Shown in pieces: positions 8,663 through 17,468 of a DNA stretch of 64,000 nucleotides. Position numbers and translations under genes: made by a program. Source of the DNA: G965240465 sp965249525 (GTDB lineage Bacteria > SAR324 > JACQKK01); NCBI GenBank assembly GCA_965249525.1, contig OZ252237.1, forward strand, positions 1,054,001 through 1,118,000, written 5' to 3'. Each line of letters opens with the position of its first letter. The first letter of the stretch is position 1. The notes beneath the pieces are model-generated. The model was not told where the DNA came from. It saw nothing but the letters and a program-made list of their open reading frames with translations, and ran no database searches.

Positions 8663-9115
8663 CTAACCAGACGAGGAAGGCGCAGCCATAGACTTGGTCT
8701 TGATAATAACACTATGATTAACCGCCAGCATGGTTTGCATGCGTCGCATCAGCAGCCTTTCGTGGGGGTCTAAGCGATTGTCAGCAAACAGGACTTTCCA
8801 AATCATCACCAGGATGTCTTCTTTTTGCTGCGGGTTGAGATGTTTGGTGAGGGAACGGGTGAAGGGCCAGAGGTCGGATTGTTTTTCCCTTTCCAGTCTG
8901 GCGTTTTGCAGCAGTTCTTGGGCAGCTTGGGGTTCAAGCTGAAAATGCTGCTGTAATGAGTCAAGAATGATTTGTTGTTCGGTAGAGGATATTTGTTCAT
9001 CTATTTCTGCAGATTCCAGCAGGATAGCACAGACGGCAAGGGGGAGGTCTATGTTTTGTTCGGTTTGTCGTTTGTCTTCAGCAGACGGCAGGACAGATTT
9101 GAGCCAAGATTTCAT
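8663..9115 (-). CDS. TerB-family protein
   Basis: A 150-residue, probably cytoplasmic helical protein. The helix layout resembles the TerB/TerB-like fold: LPLAVCAILLESAEIDEQISSTEQQIILDSL near the N-terminus, with an acidic residue cluster after the first helix, and the matching second half ILVMIWKVLFADNRLDPHERLLMRRM. The two acidic loops are thought to bind divalent metal in this family. Despite the tellurite-resistance name, most such proteins have no proven link to tellurite. The ATG overlaps the last bases of the upstream TPR gene's reading frame by 4 bp, so the two are translationally coupled. It ends a four-gene unit starting at ogt. Confidence 0.8.
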   Translation of the reverse strand: MKSWLKSVLPSAEDKRQTEQNIDLPLAVCAILLESAEIDEQISSTEQQIILDSLQQHFQLEPQAAQELLQNARLEREKQSDLWPFTRSLTKHLNPQQKEDILVMIWKVLFADNRLDPHERLLMRRMQTMLAVNHSVIIKTKSMAAPSSSG

Positions 9116-11052
9116 GATTTACAATAGTTTTGCAGGGAGTGGAAGAGACGGGGCCAGGGGGCGGGAGTTTGGGGGCTAAGGAAGAGTGGACCTGGAGGCG
9201 GAGACGGGATGTGTGTGGTTTGTACGGGAACGGTGGTTTGGAGGAGTTTTTTCAAGGATTGTTGTTGGTTGAGAAAACGGAGTCTCTCAAGGAATAATAG
9301 TCTCCAGGGGGAGGTTTGCGCCAGTCCTTTATTGATGGCATTGCGTGCGGTTTGTTTTTGTCCCCGTGCCAGGGCGGTGCGGCTGAGTCCTTCCAGCAGC
9401 AGGGGATGGTTGGGAAAGGTTCTTAATGCGGTGTTGTAGATATTTTGGGCAGCAGCCGGTTGGTTGTTGAGGTGCAGCAAGTCGCCAGCAGTGCGTGCTG
9501 CCCAGCCGTTGGTGGCGGGATGGTAGAGCCATGGTTTAAGGGTCTTTTGGGCTGGTGATGTTTGTCGGGATTCATGGAGGGCAAGTGCGCGCAGGATGTC
9601 CCATCGCCATGGGGGTACGCTGAGTTCGGGTGTGGCGGGGGGTGCGGAGGAGCGTGCTTGTTGGATGATGCGCAGGGTCTGGCGGTATTGTTTATTGAGG
9701 TAGGCTTGTCGGGCGCGGATGAAGGCGATTTGCTGCGGTGCGGAGAGGGGTCCGATGCCGTCCAGGATATCTTGGACTTGTTGGGGCTGCTGAGAGAGTG
9801 CGGCGAGGTCGGCACGCAGCAGCTGGGCTTGGACATCGTGGGGGGCTTGCTGGAGGTGCTGGGACAGCAGATTTTGTGCTTGGGTGGTTTGGTTTTTCTG
9901 GATGAGTACCGCAATGCGCAGCAGGCGGGTGTGGGCGTGATGGGGCTGCAGGCGTTCGGCTTGTTCCAGGTTTTGCTGTGCGGGGTTCGGCTGGCTGAGA
10001 GAGAGGTGAGCTGAAGCGCGCATGCGATACAGCCAGGGGGTGGCTGCGTGGCTGCCAAAGTTTTCTTGCAGGGCTTGCTGCAGGGTTTGCAGGGCTTGCT
10101 GGGGCTGGTGGGTTTGCAGGAGAAAGCGCACCAGTACGAAGAGTGTTTCTATATGGCGGGGCTGCTGTTGATAGAGTTTTTGCAGCAGGTTTTGTGCTTG
10201 TGAGGTTTTTCCTTCTGCCTGCAGCAGCAGCGCACGATGGATGTGGCTGCGGGGGGAGTCGGCAGCTGCCTGCAAGGCTGCTTGCAGTTTTTCTGTATTT
10301 CCCAGTCGCCAGAGGATGTCCAGGCGTTCTTCCAGCAGGCAGGTGCTGCGGGGATGTTTTTGCAAGCCGTTATCCAATATTAGCAAGGATTGCTGCGGGC
10401 GGCCGTGCATCTGTTGCAGGCGCGCCCTCAGCACCCACACCGCAGGACGAGCCTCCAAAGCACCAAGACGAACAGCTGCCAGCCGCAGCTGACCTGTCTC
10501 TAAAAAGGTTTCCACCAAGGCTTCATCCAGCAAAGGACGACGACCTCCCTGAGCCTCCGCCTGACGCAGTGCCTGCTCGGCTCGCTGCCACTCCCCCTGC
10601 AGTGCCAGCACCCGCCCCAGCAAAATGCTGGTGCGCCAGTCACCCCCCGATACCTCCAGCGTCCGATTCAATACCTCCACCGCCCGCACCCGATTGCCAT
10701 TGCCCAACAACGCCTGTCCCAATACTACCAAATTATCCACCCGCAGCGGCTCCAAGCGCCAGGCTTCCTCCGCCGCAGCCTCCGCCTCCTCTAACTTCCC
10801 CTGCGCCAATAATACCCGCCCCAACTCCCGATGCAGACCCGCCCGCCGAGGACGGCGCTTAATCCGCTGCTGCAGCTGCTGCGCACGCTCTGACAACCTC
10901 CCCGCATCCCCAGGTTGACCCAACTCCACCTCCCCCAAGGCAGACTCAGACACCAAATTTACACACCCCCCCAGCAGCAGCACACATACCATCCCCAAAC
11001 AGCCCATATACCCCGTCATCTTCCGCAGCCACATGCTAACCAAAGCCGTCAT
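9112..11052 (-). CDS. TPR-repeat lipoprotein
   Basis: A 646-residue TPR protein with a lipoprotein signal: the N-terminal hydrophobic stretch ends in the lipobox LLGGC, with the lipidated Cys at about residue 30. It should sit on the periplasmic face of a membrane. About a dozen degenerate TPR units follow, for example LHRELGRVLLAQGKLEEAEAA and LLLQAEGKTSQAQNLLQKL. The architecture resembles PEP-CTERM/PilW-like TPR lipoproteins, but the exact role cannot be read from sequence. An ATG at 11034 is an alternative start. The coding strand is G-rich at the 5' end and C-rich at the 3' end. Composition also shifts the protein from Arg/Gly/Glu-rich to Gln/Pro/Thr-rich. Confidence 0.85.
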   Translation of the reverse strand: MTALVSMWLRKMTGYMGCLGMVCVLLLGGCVNLVSESALGEVELGQPGDAGRLSERAQQLQQRIKRRPRRAGLHRELGRVLLAQGKLEEAEAAAEEAWRLEPLRVDNLVVLGQALLGNGNRVRAVEVLNRTLEVSGGDWRTSILLGRVLALQGEWQRAEQALRQAEAQGGRRPLLDEALVETFLETGQLRLAAVRLGALEARPAVWVLRARLQQMHGRPQQSLLILDNGLQKHPRSTCLLEERLDILWRLGNTEKLQAALQAAADSPRSHIHRALLLQAEGKTSQAQNLLQKLYQQQPRHIETLFVLVRFLLQTHQPQQALQTLQQALQENFGSHAATPWLYRMRASAHLSLSQPNPAQQNLEQAERLQPHHAHTRLLRIAVLIQKNQTTQAQNLLSQHLQQAPHDVQAQLLRADLAALSQQPQQVQDILDGIGPLSAPQQIAFIRARQAYLNKQYRQTLRIIQQARSSAPPATPELSVPPWRWDILRALALHESRQTSPAQKTLKPWLYHPATNGWAARTAGDLLHLNNQPAAAQNIYNTALRTFPNHPLLLEGLSRTALARGQKQTARNAINKGLAQTSPWRLLFLERLRFLNQQQSLKKLLQTTVPVQTTHIPSPPPGPLFLSPQTPAPWPRLFHSLQNYCKS

Positions 11053-11085
11053 CTACTTACACCTCCATCCAAGCCCACCCCGCAC

Positions 11086-11793
11086 TCACTGGGGCAGTAT
11101 CCTCACCACAGGAGATGCAGGCCCCTCATTGCCCACGCCATCCACCAAGCGCAAAGTAAATTCTCTCAACCCCTCTTTCTCATCCGCCACAGGAAACCAT
11201 ATCCATTGCGACGCCGTTAACGGCTTGGCATTCAAAGCAGTCATAGACCACGACTCTCCCCTGCGACGACCATAAATATTGGCCCGCAAACCCCAACCAT
11301 CCCCCAGCAAAGCCCCCGCCAACGGCTGCCAAAACAACCGCACCCCGCCCTTTGTCCCCTCCAAGGTCTTCCAGTGCAAATTCCAAAGCGGTATCTCCGC
11401 AGGTCCAGGATACACATCACTTTCCCTATACCCCGCATCCCCCTCCTCTAAACGCATCCCCACCCATGCCTGCACAGCACCAAACCAATCATCCCCCAGC
11501 CGCACATACCGCCAGCCCCCTTCACGACGAACCTCAGCATCCTCTACCTCCCACTCCCGTTCCTTCTGGGGTTCACACACCACGCACCCCGCCTCCAAAT
11601 ACACCACCCGAAACCTCCAGCCCTTGATATCACCCCTCATCCCACCACGCCACGCCAGCCACATTTTTCCATCTATCCGACGCAGCACCACCTCTCCAGG
11701 ACGGGGCAGCAGCAAATCCCCCGCCATGGGCGGCAGCTTCACCCCGCATCCCGCTAACAACACACATCCCAAACCCACACACCAACCCCTCAT
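11086..11793 (-). CDS. Lipoprotein of unknown function
   Basis: I do not recognise a family. The 235-residue product begins MRGWCVGLGCVLLAGCG, a short lipoprotein signal whose lipobox LLAGC puts the modified Cys at residue 16. Farther on there are two fibronectin-like stretches, WRFRVVYLEAGCVVCEPQ and WIWFPVADEKEGLREFTLRLVDG, which hints at a beta-sandwich domain; this is only an impression. The open frame extends upstream to 11907, but the ATG at 11793 overlaps the ogt stop codon by 4 bp and gives a clean lipobox, so I use it. The next gene in the unit is another lipoprotein. Confidence 0.8.
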   Translation of the reverse strand: MRGWCVGLGCVLLAGCGVKLPPMAGDLLLPRPGEVVLRRIDGKMWLAWRGGMRGDIKGWRFRVVYLEAGCVVCEPQKEREWEVEDAEVRREGGWRYVRLGDDWFGAVQAWVGMRLEEGDAGYRESDVYPGPAEIPLWNLHWKTLEGTKGGVRLFWQPLAGALLGDGWGLRANIYGRRRGESWSMTALNAKPLTASQWIWFPVADEKEGLREFTLRLVDGVGNEGPASPVVRILPQ

Positions 11794-12287
11794 GTCAACC
11801 AACCATCCTCCCCCCTCACCCTCTCCAATTTCAGCAGCTCCTCCTTCAGCCACAAGCCTCCCCCATATCCCCCCAAACCACCATCCGCCGCTACCACACG
11901 ATGACACGGCACCACCAGCGATATGGCATTCTTCCCCAACGCACCCCCTACGGCACGCTGACTTCTTTCAGCACCCATCCTCCTCGCCAACTCCCCATAA
12001 CTCACCGTCTCCCCATACTCCAGCTTGCGCAACTCCTCCCACACCCGCATGCAAAAAGAACTCCCCCGCCAAGCCAACTCTAAATCAAACGCTCGCAGCT
12101 TTTTATCAAAAAACGCATTGACCTGCTTCTCTACCTCCTTAAAAGCCTTAGCATCTTGCCGCCAGCCACTATCCCGCATCCAACCCCTGGCATGCTCCAT
12201 AAACTTCAACCCCCACAATCCCTCTCTATTCCCCCACACCAACACCCCCCCATAAGGAGTCCCAAACTCATGAAAATAGATACCCAT
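11790..12287 (-). CDS. ogt: Methylated-DNA--protein-cysteine S-methyltransferase
   Basis: A suicide repair protein that moves the methyl group from O6-methylguanine onto its own cysteine. The C-terminal active-site motif is VVPCHRV with the acceptor Cys at residue 128. It is preceded by the recognition-helix region MGAERSQRAVGGALGKN, which holds the DNA-binding Arg, and followed by the conserved GGYGGGLWLKEELLKLE. At 165 residues it is the short Ogt form without an Ada domain. It is the first gene of a four-gene minus-strand unit, and the promoter must lie in 12288-12371. Why a repair gene heads two lipoprotein genes is unclear. Confidence 0.95.
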   Translation of the reverse strand: MGIYFHEFGTPYGGVLVWGNREGLWGLKFMEHARGWMRDSGWRQDAKAFKEVEKQVNAFFDKKLRAFDLELAWRGSSFCMRVWEELRKLEYGETVSYGELARRMGAERSQRAVGGALGKNAISLVVPCHRVVAADGGLGGYGGGLWLKEELLKLERVRGEDGWLT

Positions 12288-12371
12288 ATATACCTCCTTA
12301 GAACCTGTTCAATCTAACACAACCCATCAAGATTTGCAGGAGGAGGCTGTTCCCTTCCCCGGTTACGCCTG

Positions 12372-13187
12372 CTAGCAAAGAGGAAAATAGAAGCGACAGG
12401 TTTGCTGCTGCAAATCAATGGCGCGTACTGCCAGTGCCACACGGGTTTGGGGGTTGAGGTGCTGCCAGTAGATATCTGCGGTTTGCTGGGGGTTGAACAG
12501 GGGTAGGGCAAGAGGGTTGCCTTGAAAGGGGGGCAGGGGGTCTCCGTTGTTTTGGTAGGTGTGTATGCCCAGTGCTGTGCTGGATGGCGGTTGATAGCAA
12601 TAGGTGAAGTGCTGGCAGGATTGGTTATGTTGTTTGACAATGGCCATCCATTGTTGGTGCTGCGGGGTAATGCCTGCAGCGATGCGCGGGGTGTGGTGGA
12701 TATCTGGTTCAGCCCTCAGCTGTGCAATGGCTGGGAGGGGGCTGCGGTGTTGTTGGATGGCTTCCAGCAGGGTGTTGGTGTGCTCGCCGTTGGCGACCAC
12801 CCAGTGCTGCTGGAGATGACTCATGGCGGTATAGAAAAGCAGCTGGGCATTGTGGGGCTGCTTGGGGGGGGGTAATGGGTGCTGCTGGGCATTGTGGGGC
12901 TGCTTGGGGGGGGGTAATGGGTGCTGCTGGGCATTGTGGGGCTGCTTGGGGGGGGGTAATGGGTGCTGTGCTTGGGCTGTGAGGGACTGTTGCTGGGCTT
13001 TCAGGGTGCGTGATTTACTGCTGGGGCTGCGCCCTGCCAGCCAATAGACTTGGAGTGCGTGTTGACCATCGGCAGCCAAGCCTTGTACGATGCCTCTGCC
13101 TGGATAAGCAATGTTGGCGAGCTGCGCCAGGTTGTGCTGGAGGTCTGGGGAGGAGCTAAGGGTGATGGGAATCGGGCTGTGCTTCAT
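12372..13187 (-). CDS. purO: PurO-type IMP cyclohydrolase
   Basis: The N-terminal region NIAYPGRGIVQGLAADGQ followed by LQVYWLAGRSPSSKSR matches the IMP cyclohydrolase family PF07826, first known from archaea, which closes FAICAR to IMP in purine synthesis. The 271 residues exceed the roughly 200 of archaeal PurO. Three perfect 14-residue repeats (QHPLPPPKQPHNAQ) at about residues 72-114 account for part of the excess. A longer open frame exists upstream to 13277, but the ATG at 13187 starts just before the conserved core. The gene overlaps the end of gpmI by about 30 bp and is probably co-transcribed with it. Assignment rests on motif memory, not a search. Confidence 0.7.
   Translation of the reverse strand: MKHSPIPITLSSSPDLQHNLAQLANIAYPGRGIVQGLAADGQHALQVYWLAGRSPSSKSRTLKAQQQSLTAQAQHPLPPPKQPHNAQQHPLPPPKQPHNAQQHPLPPPKQPHNAQLLFYTAMSHLQQHWVVANGEHTNTLLEAIQQHRSPLPAIAQLRAEPDIHHTPRIAAGITPQHQQWMAIVKQHNQSCQHFTYCYQPPSSTALGIHTYQNNGDPLPPFQGNPLALPLFNPQQTADIYWQHLNPQTRVALAVRAIDLQQQTCRFYFPLC
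12847..12972. repeat. In-frame tandem repeat, 3 x 42 bp, within purO
   Basis: Three near-perfect 42-bp copies start at 12847, 12889 and 12931 on the plus strand. On the coding (minus) strand each encodes 14 residues including PLPPPKQPHN. The length is divisible by three, so the frame is kept. Runs of eight or nine G in each copy are a slippage-prone sequence. Confidence 0.97.
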
Positions 13188-14840
13188 GGATATGGGCTGG
13201 CCTAGGCGGGAATGAAGAGATGGGGATGAAGAGATGGGGATGCAGGTCTGGGGGTGGTTGTTGTGCCAGCATAACAAACACGGTGGCAGCGATATTGGCT
13301 AGGGTGTTAGGGGTTTGCAGGGGTTTAAGACCATAGGGGCGGTGGGAGGAGGGGTCAAATATCCACAGGGGGACGGGGTTTAGGGAGTGTCGGGTGCTGG
13401 GTTCTCTTTGTTTGTTGGTTTTATTGATGGTGATCATTTCATCGGCGTTGCCGTGGTCGGCAGTAACGATGGCGCTGCCTCCTGCAGCTGTTACGGCTTT
13501 GAGTATGCTTCCCAGGGCGATGTCGGTGGCTTCAACGGCTTTGATGACAGCTTGGAGGTCGCCAGTGTGTCCTACCATGTCGGGGTTGGCAAAGTTGATG
13601 AGACCAAATTGGTACTGCTTGCTGGCAATGAGGTCGCAGGCAGCTTGGGCGACTTGGGGAGCTTGCATGGCTGGAGCATCGGCAAACGAGGTGATTTTGT
13701 CGGAAGCAATCAAAGTGTAGGTTTCTTGGGGGAGGGCTTCACGACGCCCGCCGTTGAAAAAGAAGGTTACATGGGGAAATTTTTGGGTCTCTGCCACACG
13801 AAATTGCCGCAGCCCCAGTTTTCTTAGGCGGTCTCCCAGGGATTTTCCACTTTCACTGGGGGCAGCATGGTGAGTTCAGGGATGTTGTTATCTTCGTCAT
13901 ACAGCGTCATGCCAGCGAAAACCACCCGGGGGTGGCGTTGGCGGGGGAAGGCGTCAAAGTCTGGCTGCGACATGGCTTGCGAAAATTCAAGGGCGCGGTC
14001 GCTGCGAAAATTCATCATCACCACCGAGTCCCCATCTTCCATCACCCCCAGGGGACGCCCATCACGCACCACCACAAAGGGGGGCAGGTCTTGGTCTACT
14101 ATTTGGGGCTGCTGCTGGCGTGCTGCCACAATCGCCTCTGACGCCCGCTGCACCCGTATCTCCGCCTCCCCCAGCACATGCGCCCGCCAGCCCAACTCCA
14201 CCCGAGACCAAATCTTGTCCCTGTCCATGGTGATGCGCTCCCTGCCCCCTCCACTGGCAATGGCATATTCCCATCCTGCCCGACCCCCCGAGGCATCCGC
14301 CAGCTTCTTCTCCATAGCCTCCACATACTCCAACGCCGACTGAAACCCCACATCGCGACCATCCAACAGCGCATGAACAAATAAGCACTTCACCCCACGA
14401 CGCACAGCCTCATCCACAAAAGCCAGAAAATGACTAAAATGGCTGTGGACATTGCCGTCCGATAACAACCCCACCAAATGCAATGCTCCCCCTCCTTCCA
14501 CACAATTTCCCAGCACACGCTCCGCAGCAGCCCCCTGAAAAAAACCCCCCTGCCCCAATAAACGCTGTATGCGCGCAGCACCCTGCTCCACTATCCTCCC
14601 CGCACCCAAGGTAAGATGCCCCACCTCCGAACCCCCCATATCCCCCTCCCCAGGCAGCCCTACATGGAGACCATGCGTCCATAACTCCGTACGCGCATAT
14701 GCCGCAGTCAGCTTGTCCGCAACCCCCGTCCGTGCCTGATATACCGCATCTCCCTCGCCCCCATTTCCCAAGCCCCAGCCATCCAATACCACCAGCACCA
14801 CAGGCCAACGACCCTGAAAATGCCGCAACAATGCTTCCAT
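13156..14840 (-). CDS. gpmI: 2,3-bisphosphoglycerate-independent phosphoglycerate mutase, apparent frameshift
   Basis: GpmI interconverts 3- and 2-phosphoglycerate using two metal ions and a phosphoserine. The first frame (14840-13824) gives VVLVVLDGWG, the catalytic Ser at residue 71 in GDMGGSEVGHLTLGAGR, and HALLDGRDV. It then stops right after PPVKVENP. The second frame resumes with LGDRLRKLGLRQFRVAET, KFPHVTFFFNGG, NPDMVGHTG and the metal site ADHGNADEM. The two frames join at GGG 13839-13841, where one added base would restore a full-length protein. This may be a sequencing error, a recent mutation or recoding; nothing else in the gene is decayed, which favours the first or last. The 3' end overlaps purO. 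Confidence 0.88.
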
Positions 14841-14897
14841 TTATCCCGTTTTCCTGTTCTAAAAGTCATCTGGACAGCTGAACCACAGTACAGCCCC

Positions 14898-15815
14898 CTA
14901 CTCAGCCTGTCTCTCCCGATACTTGGCAGCAAGATACCCGGCAAAAGATGCCGATGTCCCAAACAGCAGCAAGGCTTCGTTTTCTGTTATCGTCGGCTGC
15001 TGAGAAGACATGTTGATGTTATCAGCCTTTGCTACCTCCATAGAAAAAGCGTGCAAATTCAGCAAAGCTAACAACAGCGTCCCCTGTTCCAAAAATCCCT
15101 TGCCTTGCAGTATTTTCAAAGCCTCCCCGAGGGTTTCTACTTTTTCATCAAAGACCGCAAGCGCAATCCTTATGGCCACAGACTCTACCGCCTGCATGCT
15201 GCTTACCACAGCTTCCGCATACCGCTGGCGACGCAAATAACTCTTGGACTTGTGCAAATGCATCAAGCCTTTTTCCATACCGCTTTTGCCCAAGGCATGC
15301 ATGGCATAACGCACCGCTTCTCCGTCTTCCTTGCTGGCACGCTCATAAAAGCGATAAGGCTTGTTTAATCCATCCAGCCAATAGCCAGCGCCATATTTAT
15401 CAAATAATGTTTCAAAACGGGAAATCATACCTTTGCTGGCGACAGGATCATTAACCATGTATTCCAATAAATCCAGCACTTCATTGGTTGGTTTATTCAA
15501 GATGATGCCATTAAAAATTTGGTACACCTTCTCAGGCTGATGGATTTGTTTTTCTGTTTCGTAATATGTCCCTTGTTGATAATTAGCCAGCACCCTTACC
15601 ACATATTCTCTGCATTCATCTGCCAAGACCTGGTCAATGAACATACCGTCTTTCTTGATATTCAAACCCTTGGTGATCTGGCTGTAGAAGCTGTTCCACA
15701 GTTCACGACGCAAATTGCTGGATAGTTTTTTCAACGGCAGCGGAATTACATATTCCTTATGTCCATACCGTTGTGAAAAATTGAGTTGAACTTCTTTTTG
15801 TAGTTTTTGGTTCAT
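14898..15815 (-). CDS. AbiJ/HEPN-like abortive infection protein
   Basis: A 305-residue protein whose layout resembles AbiJ-NTD4 proteins: an N-terminal region of about 90 residues (REGY-like start QRYGHKEYVIPLPLKKLSSNLRRELW), a middle linker, and a HEPN-like C-terminal half. The latter contains YAEAVVSSMQAVESVAIRIA, TLGEALKILQGKG and the closing block TENEALLLFGTSASFAGYLAAKYR. The full HEPN catalytic motif RxxxxH is not obvious; the expected site near the end lacks the His. Such proteins are proposed RNases that stop phage growth by halting the host. It follows the restriction endonuclease on the same strand after 58 bp, and codon use is AT-richer than in flanking genes, suggesting transfer as a block. 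Confidence 0.6.
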   Translation of the reverse strand: MNQKLQKEVQLNFSQRYGHKEYVIPLPLKKLSSNLRRELWNSFYSQITKGLNIKKDGMFIDQVLADECREYVVRVLANYQQGTYYETEKQIHQPEKVYQIFNGIILNKPTNEVLDLLEYMVNDPVASKGMISRFETLFDKYGAGYWLDGLNKPYRFYERASKEDGEAVRYAMHALGKSGMEKGLMHLHKSKSYLRRQRYAEAVVSSMQAVESVAIRIALAVFDEKVETLGEALKILQGKGFLEQGTLLLALLNLHAFSMEVAKADNINMSSQQPTITENEALLLFGTSASFAGYLAAKYRERQAE

Positions 15816-15873
15816 TATTGACTTTCCAAAAGATGTGTATGCCTACCTGTTCTCGTACCCTGGCTGCTACTGT

Positions 15874-16611
15874 CTATACTGTATACTCCGAATTGAACCT
15901 CACTAGCGATTCCCAATCAATATGACCATGGTTGGAGCAAAATCTTCTAGTGAAATCATTTGTAGCCAGATTTAACCATGCTGCATATTGTTCATTAAAT
16001 ATGTCATTTCGCTGCTGGGCTTGATATCCTAATGGGTCTATCAGCTTAAGATACAATTGTTTATCTCCTGAGAGAAAATCCCAAAACTTTTGACCGCAAT
16101 ATTTGAAATAACTGCCCTTGTCAACTGAACGTTCTTGTCCATAACAACAACCCAAAACAGCCTGTACATGTTCTGCCCGTCTGTTTTGACGAATGGTCCT
16201 GGCAGCTTTATTAAACAGTTCCGTTTGTTTTTTTATCTCATTAGAATTGCCCCAATTGGGTCCTGATTTTATAGAAACGAGATAATGAGTCTTGTCACGA
16301 AAGAATTCTAAGTCCACACCTTCTATACCCGATTTGCTTCCACCATATATTTCTTTGCCAACAAAAATGGCAAGTTCTTCTAAAAAATGTCCGAAAATTG
16401 TTCTTTCTTGCTGTGAGAGAAAATCATCAAATAGTATTTTAACAAAATCATGGGCGACTTCCAGATTCTTTGTCTTATATAAATATGGGTTGCGACGCTT
16501 TAGTACTTTGCCAAGTTGCAAATTTTTCAATTTATCAAGACGAGATTGATGAAATTCATCAATATTATTGGCAATAAATTGCCTAATTTTTTCTATCTGA
16601 GGCTCATCCAT
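15874..16611 (-). CDS. Type II restriction endonuclease, PmeII-like
   Basis: The partner of the adjacent methyltransferase, 245 residues. The core GGSKSGIEGVDLEFFRDKTHYLVSIKSGPNWGNS looks like a PD-(D/E)XK nuclease site with Asp100 and Lys115, although Ser113 stands where an acidic residue is usual. Two cysteines occur in VLGCCYGQERSVDKGSYFKYCGQKFWDFLSG, a block I associate with the PmeII-like family. The recognition site cannot be predicted from this. The start overlaps the 3' end of the methyltransferase by 8 bp, so the nuclease is made only after its protective methylase, a usual arrangement. AT-rich composition sets it apart from neighbours. Confidence 0.75.
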   Translation of the reverse strand: MDEPQIEKIRQFIANNIDEFHQSRLDKLKNLQLGKVLKRRNPYLYKTKNLEVAHDFVKILFDDFLSQQERTIFGHFLEELAIFVGKEIYGGSKSGIEGVDLEFFRDKTHYLVSIKSGPNWGNSNEIKKQTELFNKAARTIRQNRRAEHVQAVLGCCYGQERSVDKGSYFKYCGQKFWDFLSGDKQLYLKLIDPLGYQAQQRNDIFNEQYAAWLNLATNDFTRRFCSNHGHIDWESLVRFNSEYTV

Positions 16612-17455
16612 TGGATAACTGCTGTAAAAAATATGGTGCTGGTTTGATGCTGGCTATCCGCTTTTGTGCCAATTCAACATTTTCAGGCAAGATATCTATG
16701 CCGTACCCGTTCCGTCCCATTTGAATAGCAGCAGCCACAGTAGTACCGGATCCCATGAAAGGATCCAGCACCGTATCGCCTGGCTTGGTAAACAGTTTGA
16801 TGAACCATGCTGGCAGTGCTTCGGGGAAAACCGCACTGTGTCCTTTGTTGCCGCATTCTGCCGAGATATGCAAAACATTATCTGGCAGCACCATTTTTTT
16901 GCCAACCCAGTGCGATACATTTCTACCCATCTTGCTGCCAGTTGCGGGTTGTGTTCTTTTCAAATCATTACCTCCCAATTTATTGAGACGGTTATGCACC
17001 CAATCACCAATAGGCACCTTCACTGCAGCTTGATACATGTGAAAATTTCGCTGCTTATTAAATTGTAGCAGTCGTTCCCAGGCATCTCGCAGTCGGTTAG
17101 GCCACCAGCCTGGATAGGCATTCTTTTTGTGCCAGATAAACTCTTCTGTCCAGAGCCAGCCTTGCTTTCGCAGCGCAAGAATTAGTTCCAGCACATAGGT
17201 GCTGCGCTCCCCGTTGTCTGCATGCTCTTTGATATTGAGAATGAAGCTTCCGCTGTTTTTTAAAACCCGCCTAAATTGCTCAGATCTCTGTAAAAACCAG
17301 TCTGTGTAATCATCAGCATGAATACCTCCATAGGTATGTTTTCTTCTTTGCGCATATGGCGGAGAAGTAACGATTAAATCCATGCACTGGTCTGGCAAAG
17401 AGGAAAGTGCCTCTCGGCAATCCCCTAAGTGCAACTCTACTCGGGCAGTTGGCAT
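16604..17455 (-). CDS. DNA methyltransferase of a type II restriction-modification system
   Basis: An S-adenosylmethionine-dependent N4-cytosine or N6-adenine methyltransferase of 283 residues. The catalytic motif TSPPYAQRR lies at residues 30-38, before the cofactor-binding motif DPFMGSGTTVAAAIQMGR near residue 237. This order marks the beta class, and the SPPY form favours N4-cytosine methylation. The C-terminus GYGIDILPENVELAQKRI is the usual motif II region. It is encoded directly upstream of, and overlapping, the restriction enzyme gene. It begins 13 bp after the end of an unrelated unknown gene, so it may use that gene's promoter. Confidence 0.92.
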   Translation of the reverse strand: MPTARVELHLGDCREALSSLPDQCMDLIVTSPPYAQRRKHTYGGIHADDYTDWFLQRSEQFRRVLKNSGSFILNIKEHADNGERSTYVLELILALRKQGWLWTEEFIWHKKNAYPGWWPNRLRDAWERLLQFNKQRNFHMYQAAVKVPIGDWVHNRLNKLGGNDLKRTQPATGSKMGRNVSHWVGKKMVLPDNVLHISAECGNKGHSAVFPEALPAWFIKLFTKPGDTVLDPFMGSGTTVAAAIQMGRNGYGIDILPENVELAQKRIASIKPAPYFLQQLSNG

Positions 17456-17468
17456 AAGAGTTTGGCAA

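Noticed and set aside
10143..10862. Plus-strand frame of 239 residues opposite the TPR gene
   Set aside because: Proline- and alanine-rich antisense shadow caused by strong base skew; the minus-strand gene has a lipobox and TPR units.
11279..12121. Plus-strand frame of 280 residues opposite the lipoprotein and ogt genes
   Set aside because: Pro/Ser/Thr/His-rich shadow of G-rich coding sequence; ogt has a clear PCHRV active site on the minus strand.
12722..12982. Plus-strand frame rich in Trp, Gly and Cys
   Set aside because: It is the reverse reading of the 42-bp repeats in purO.
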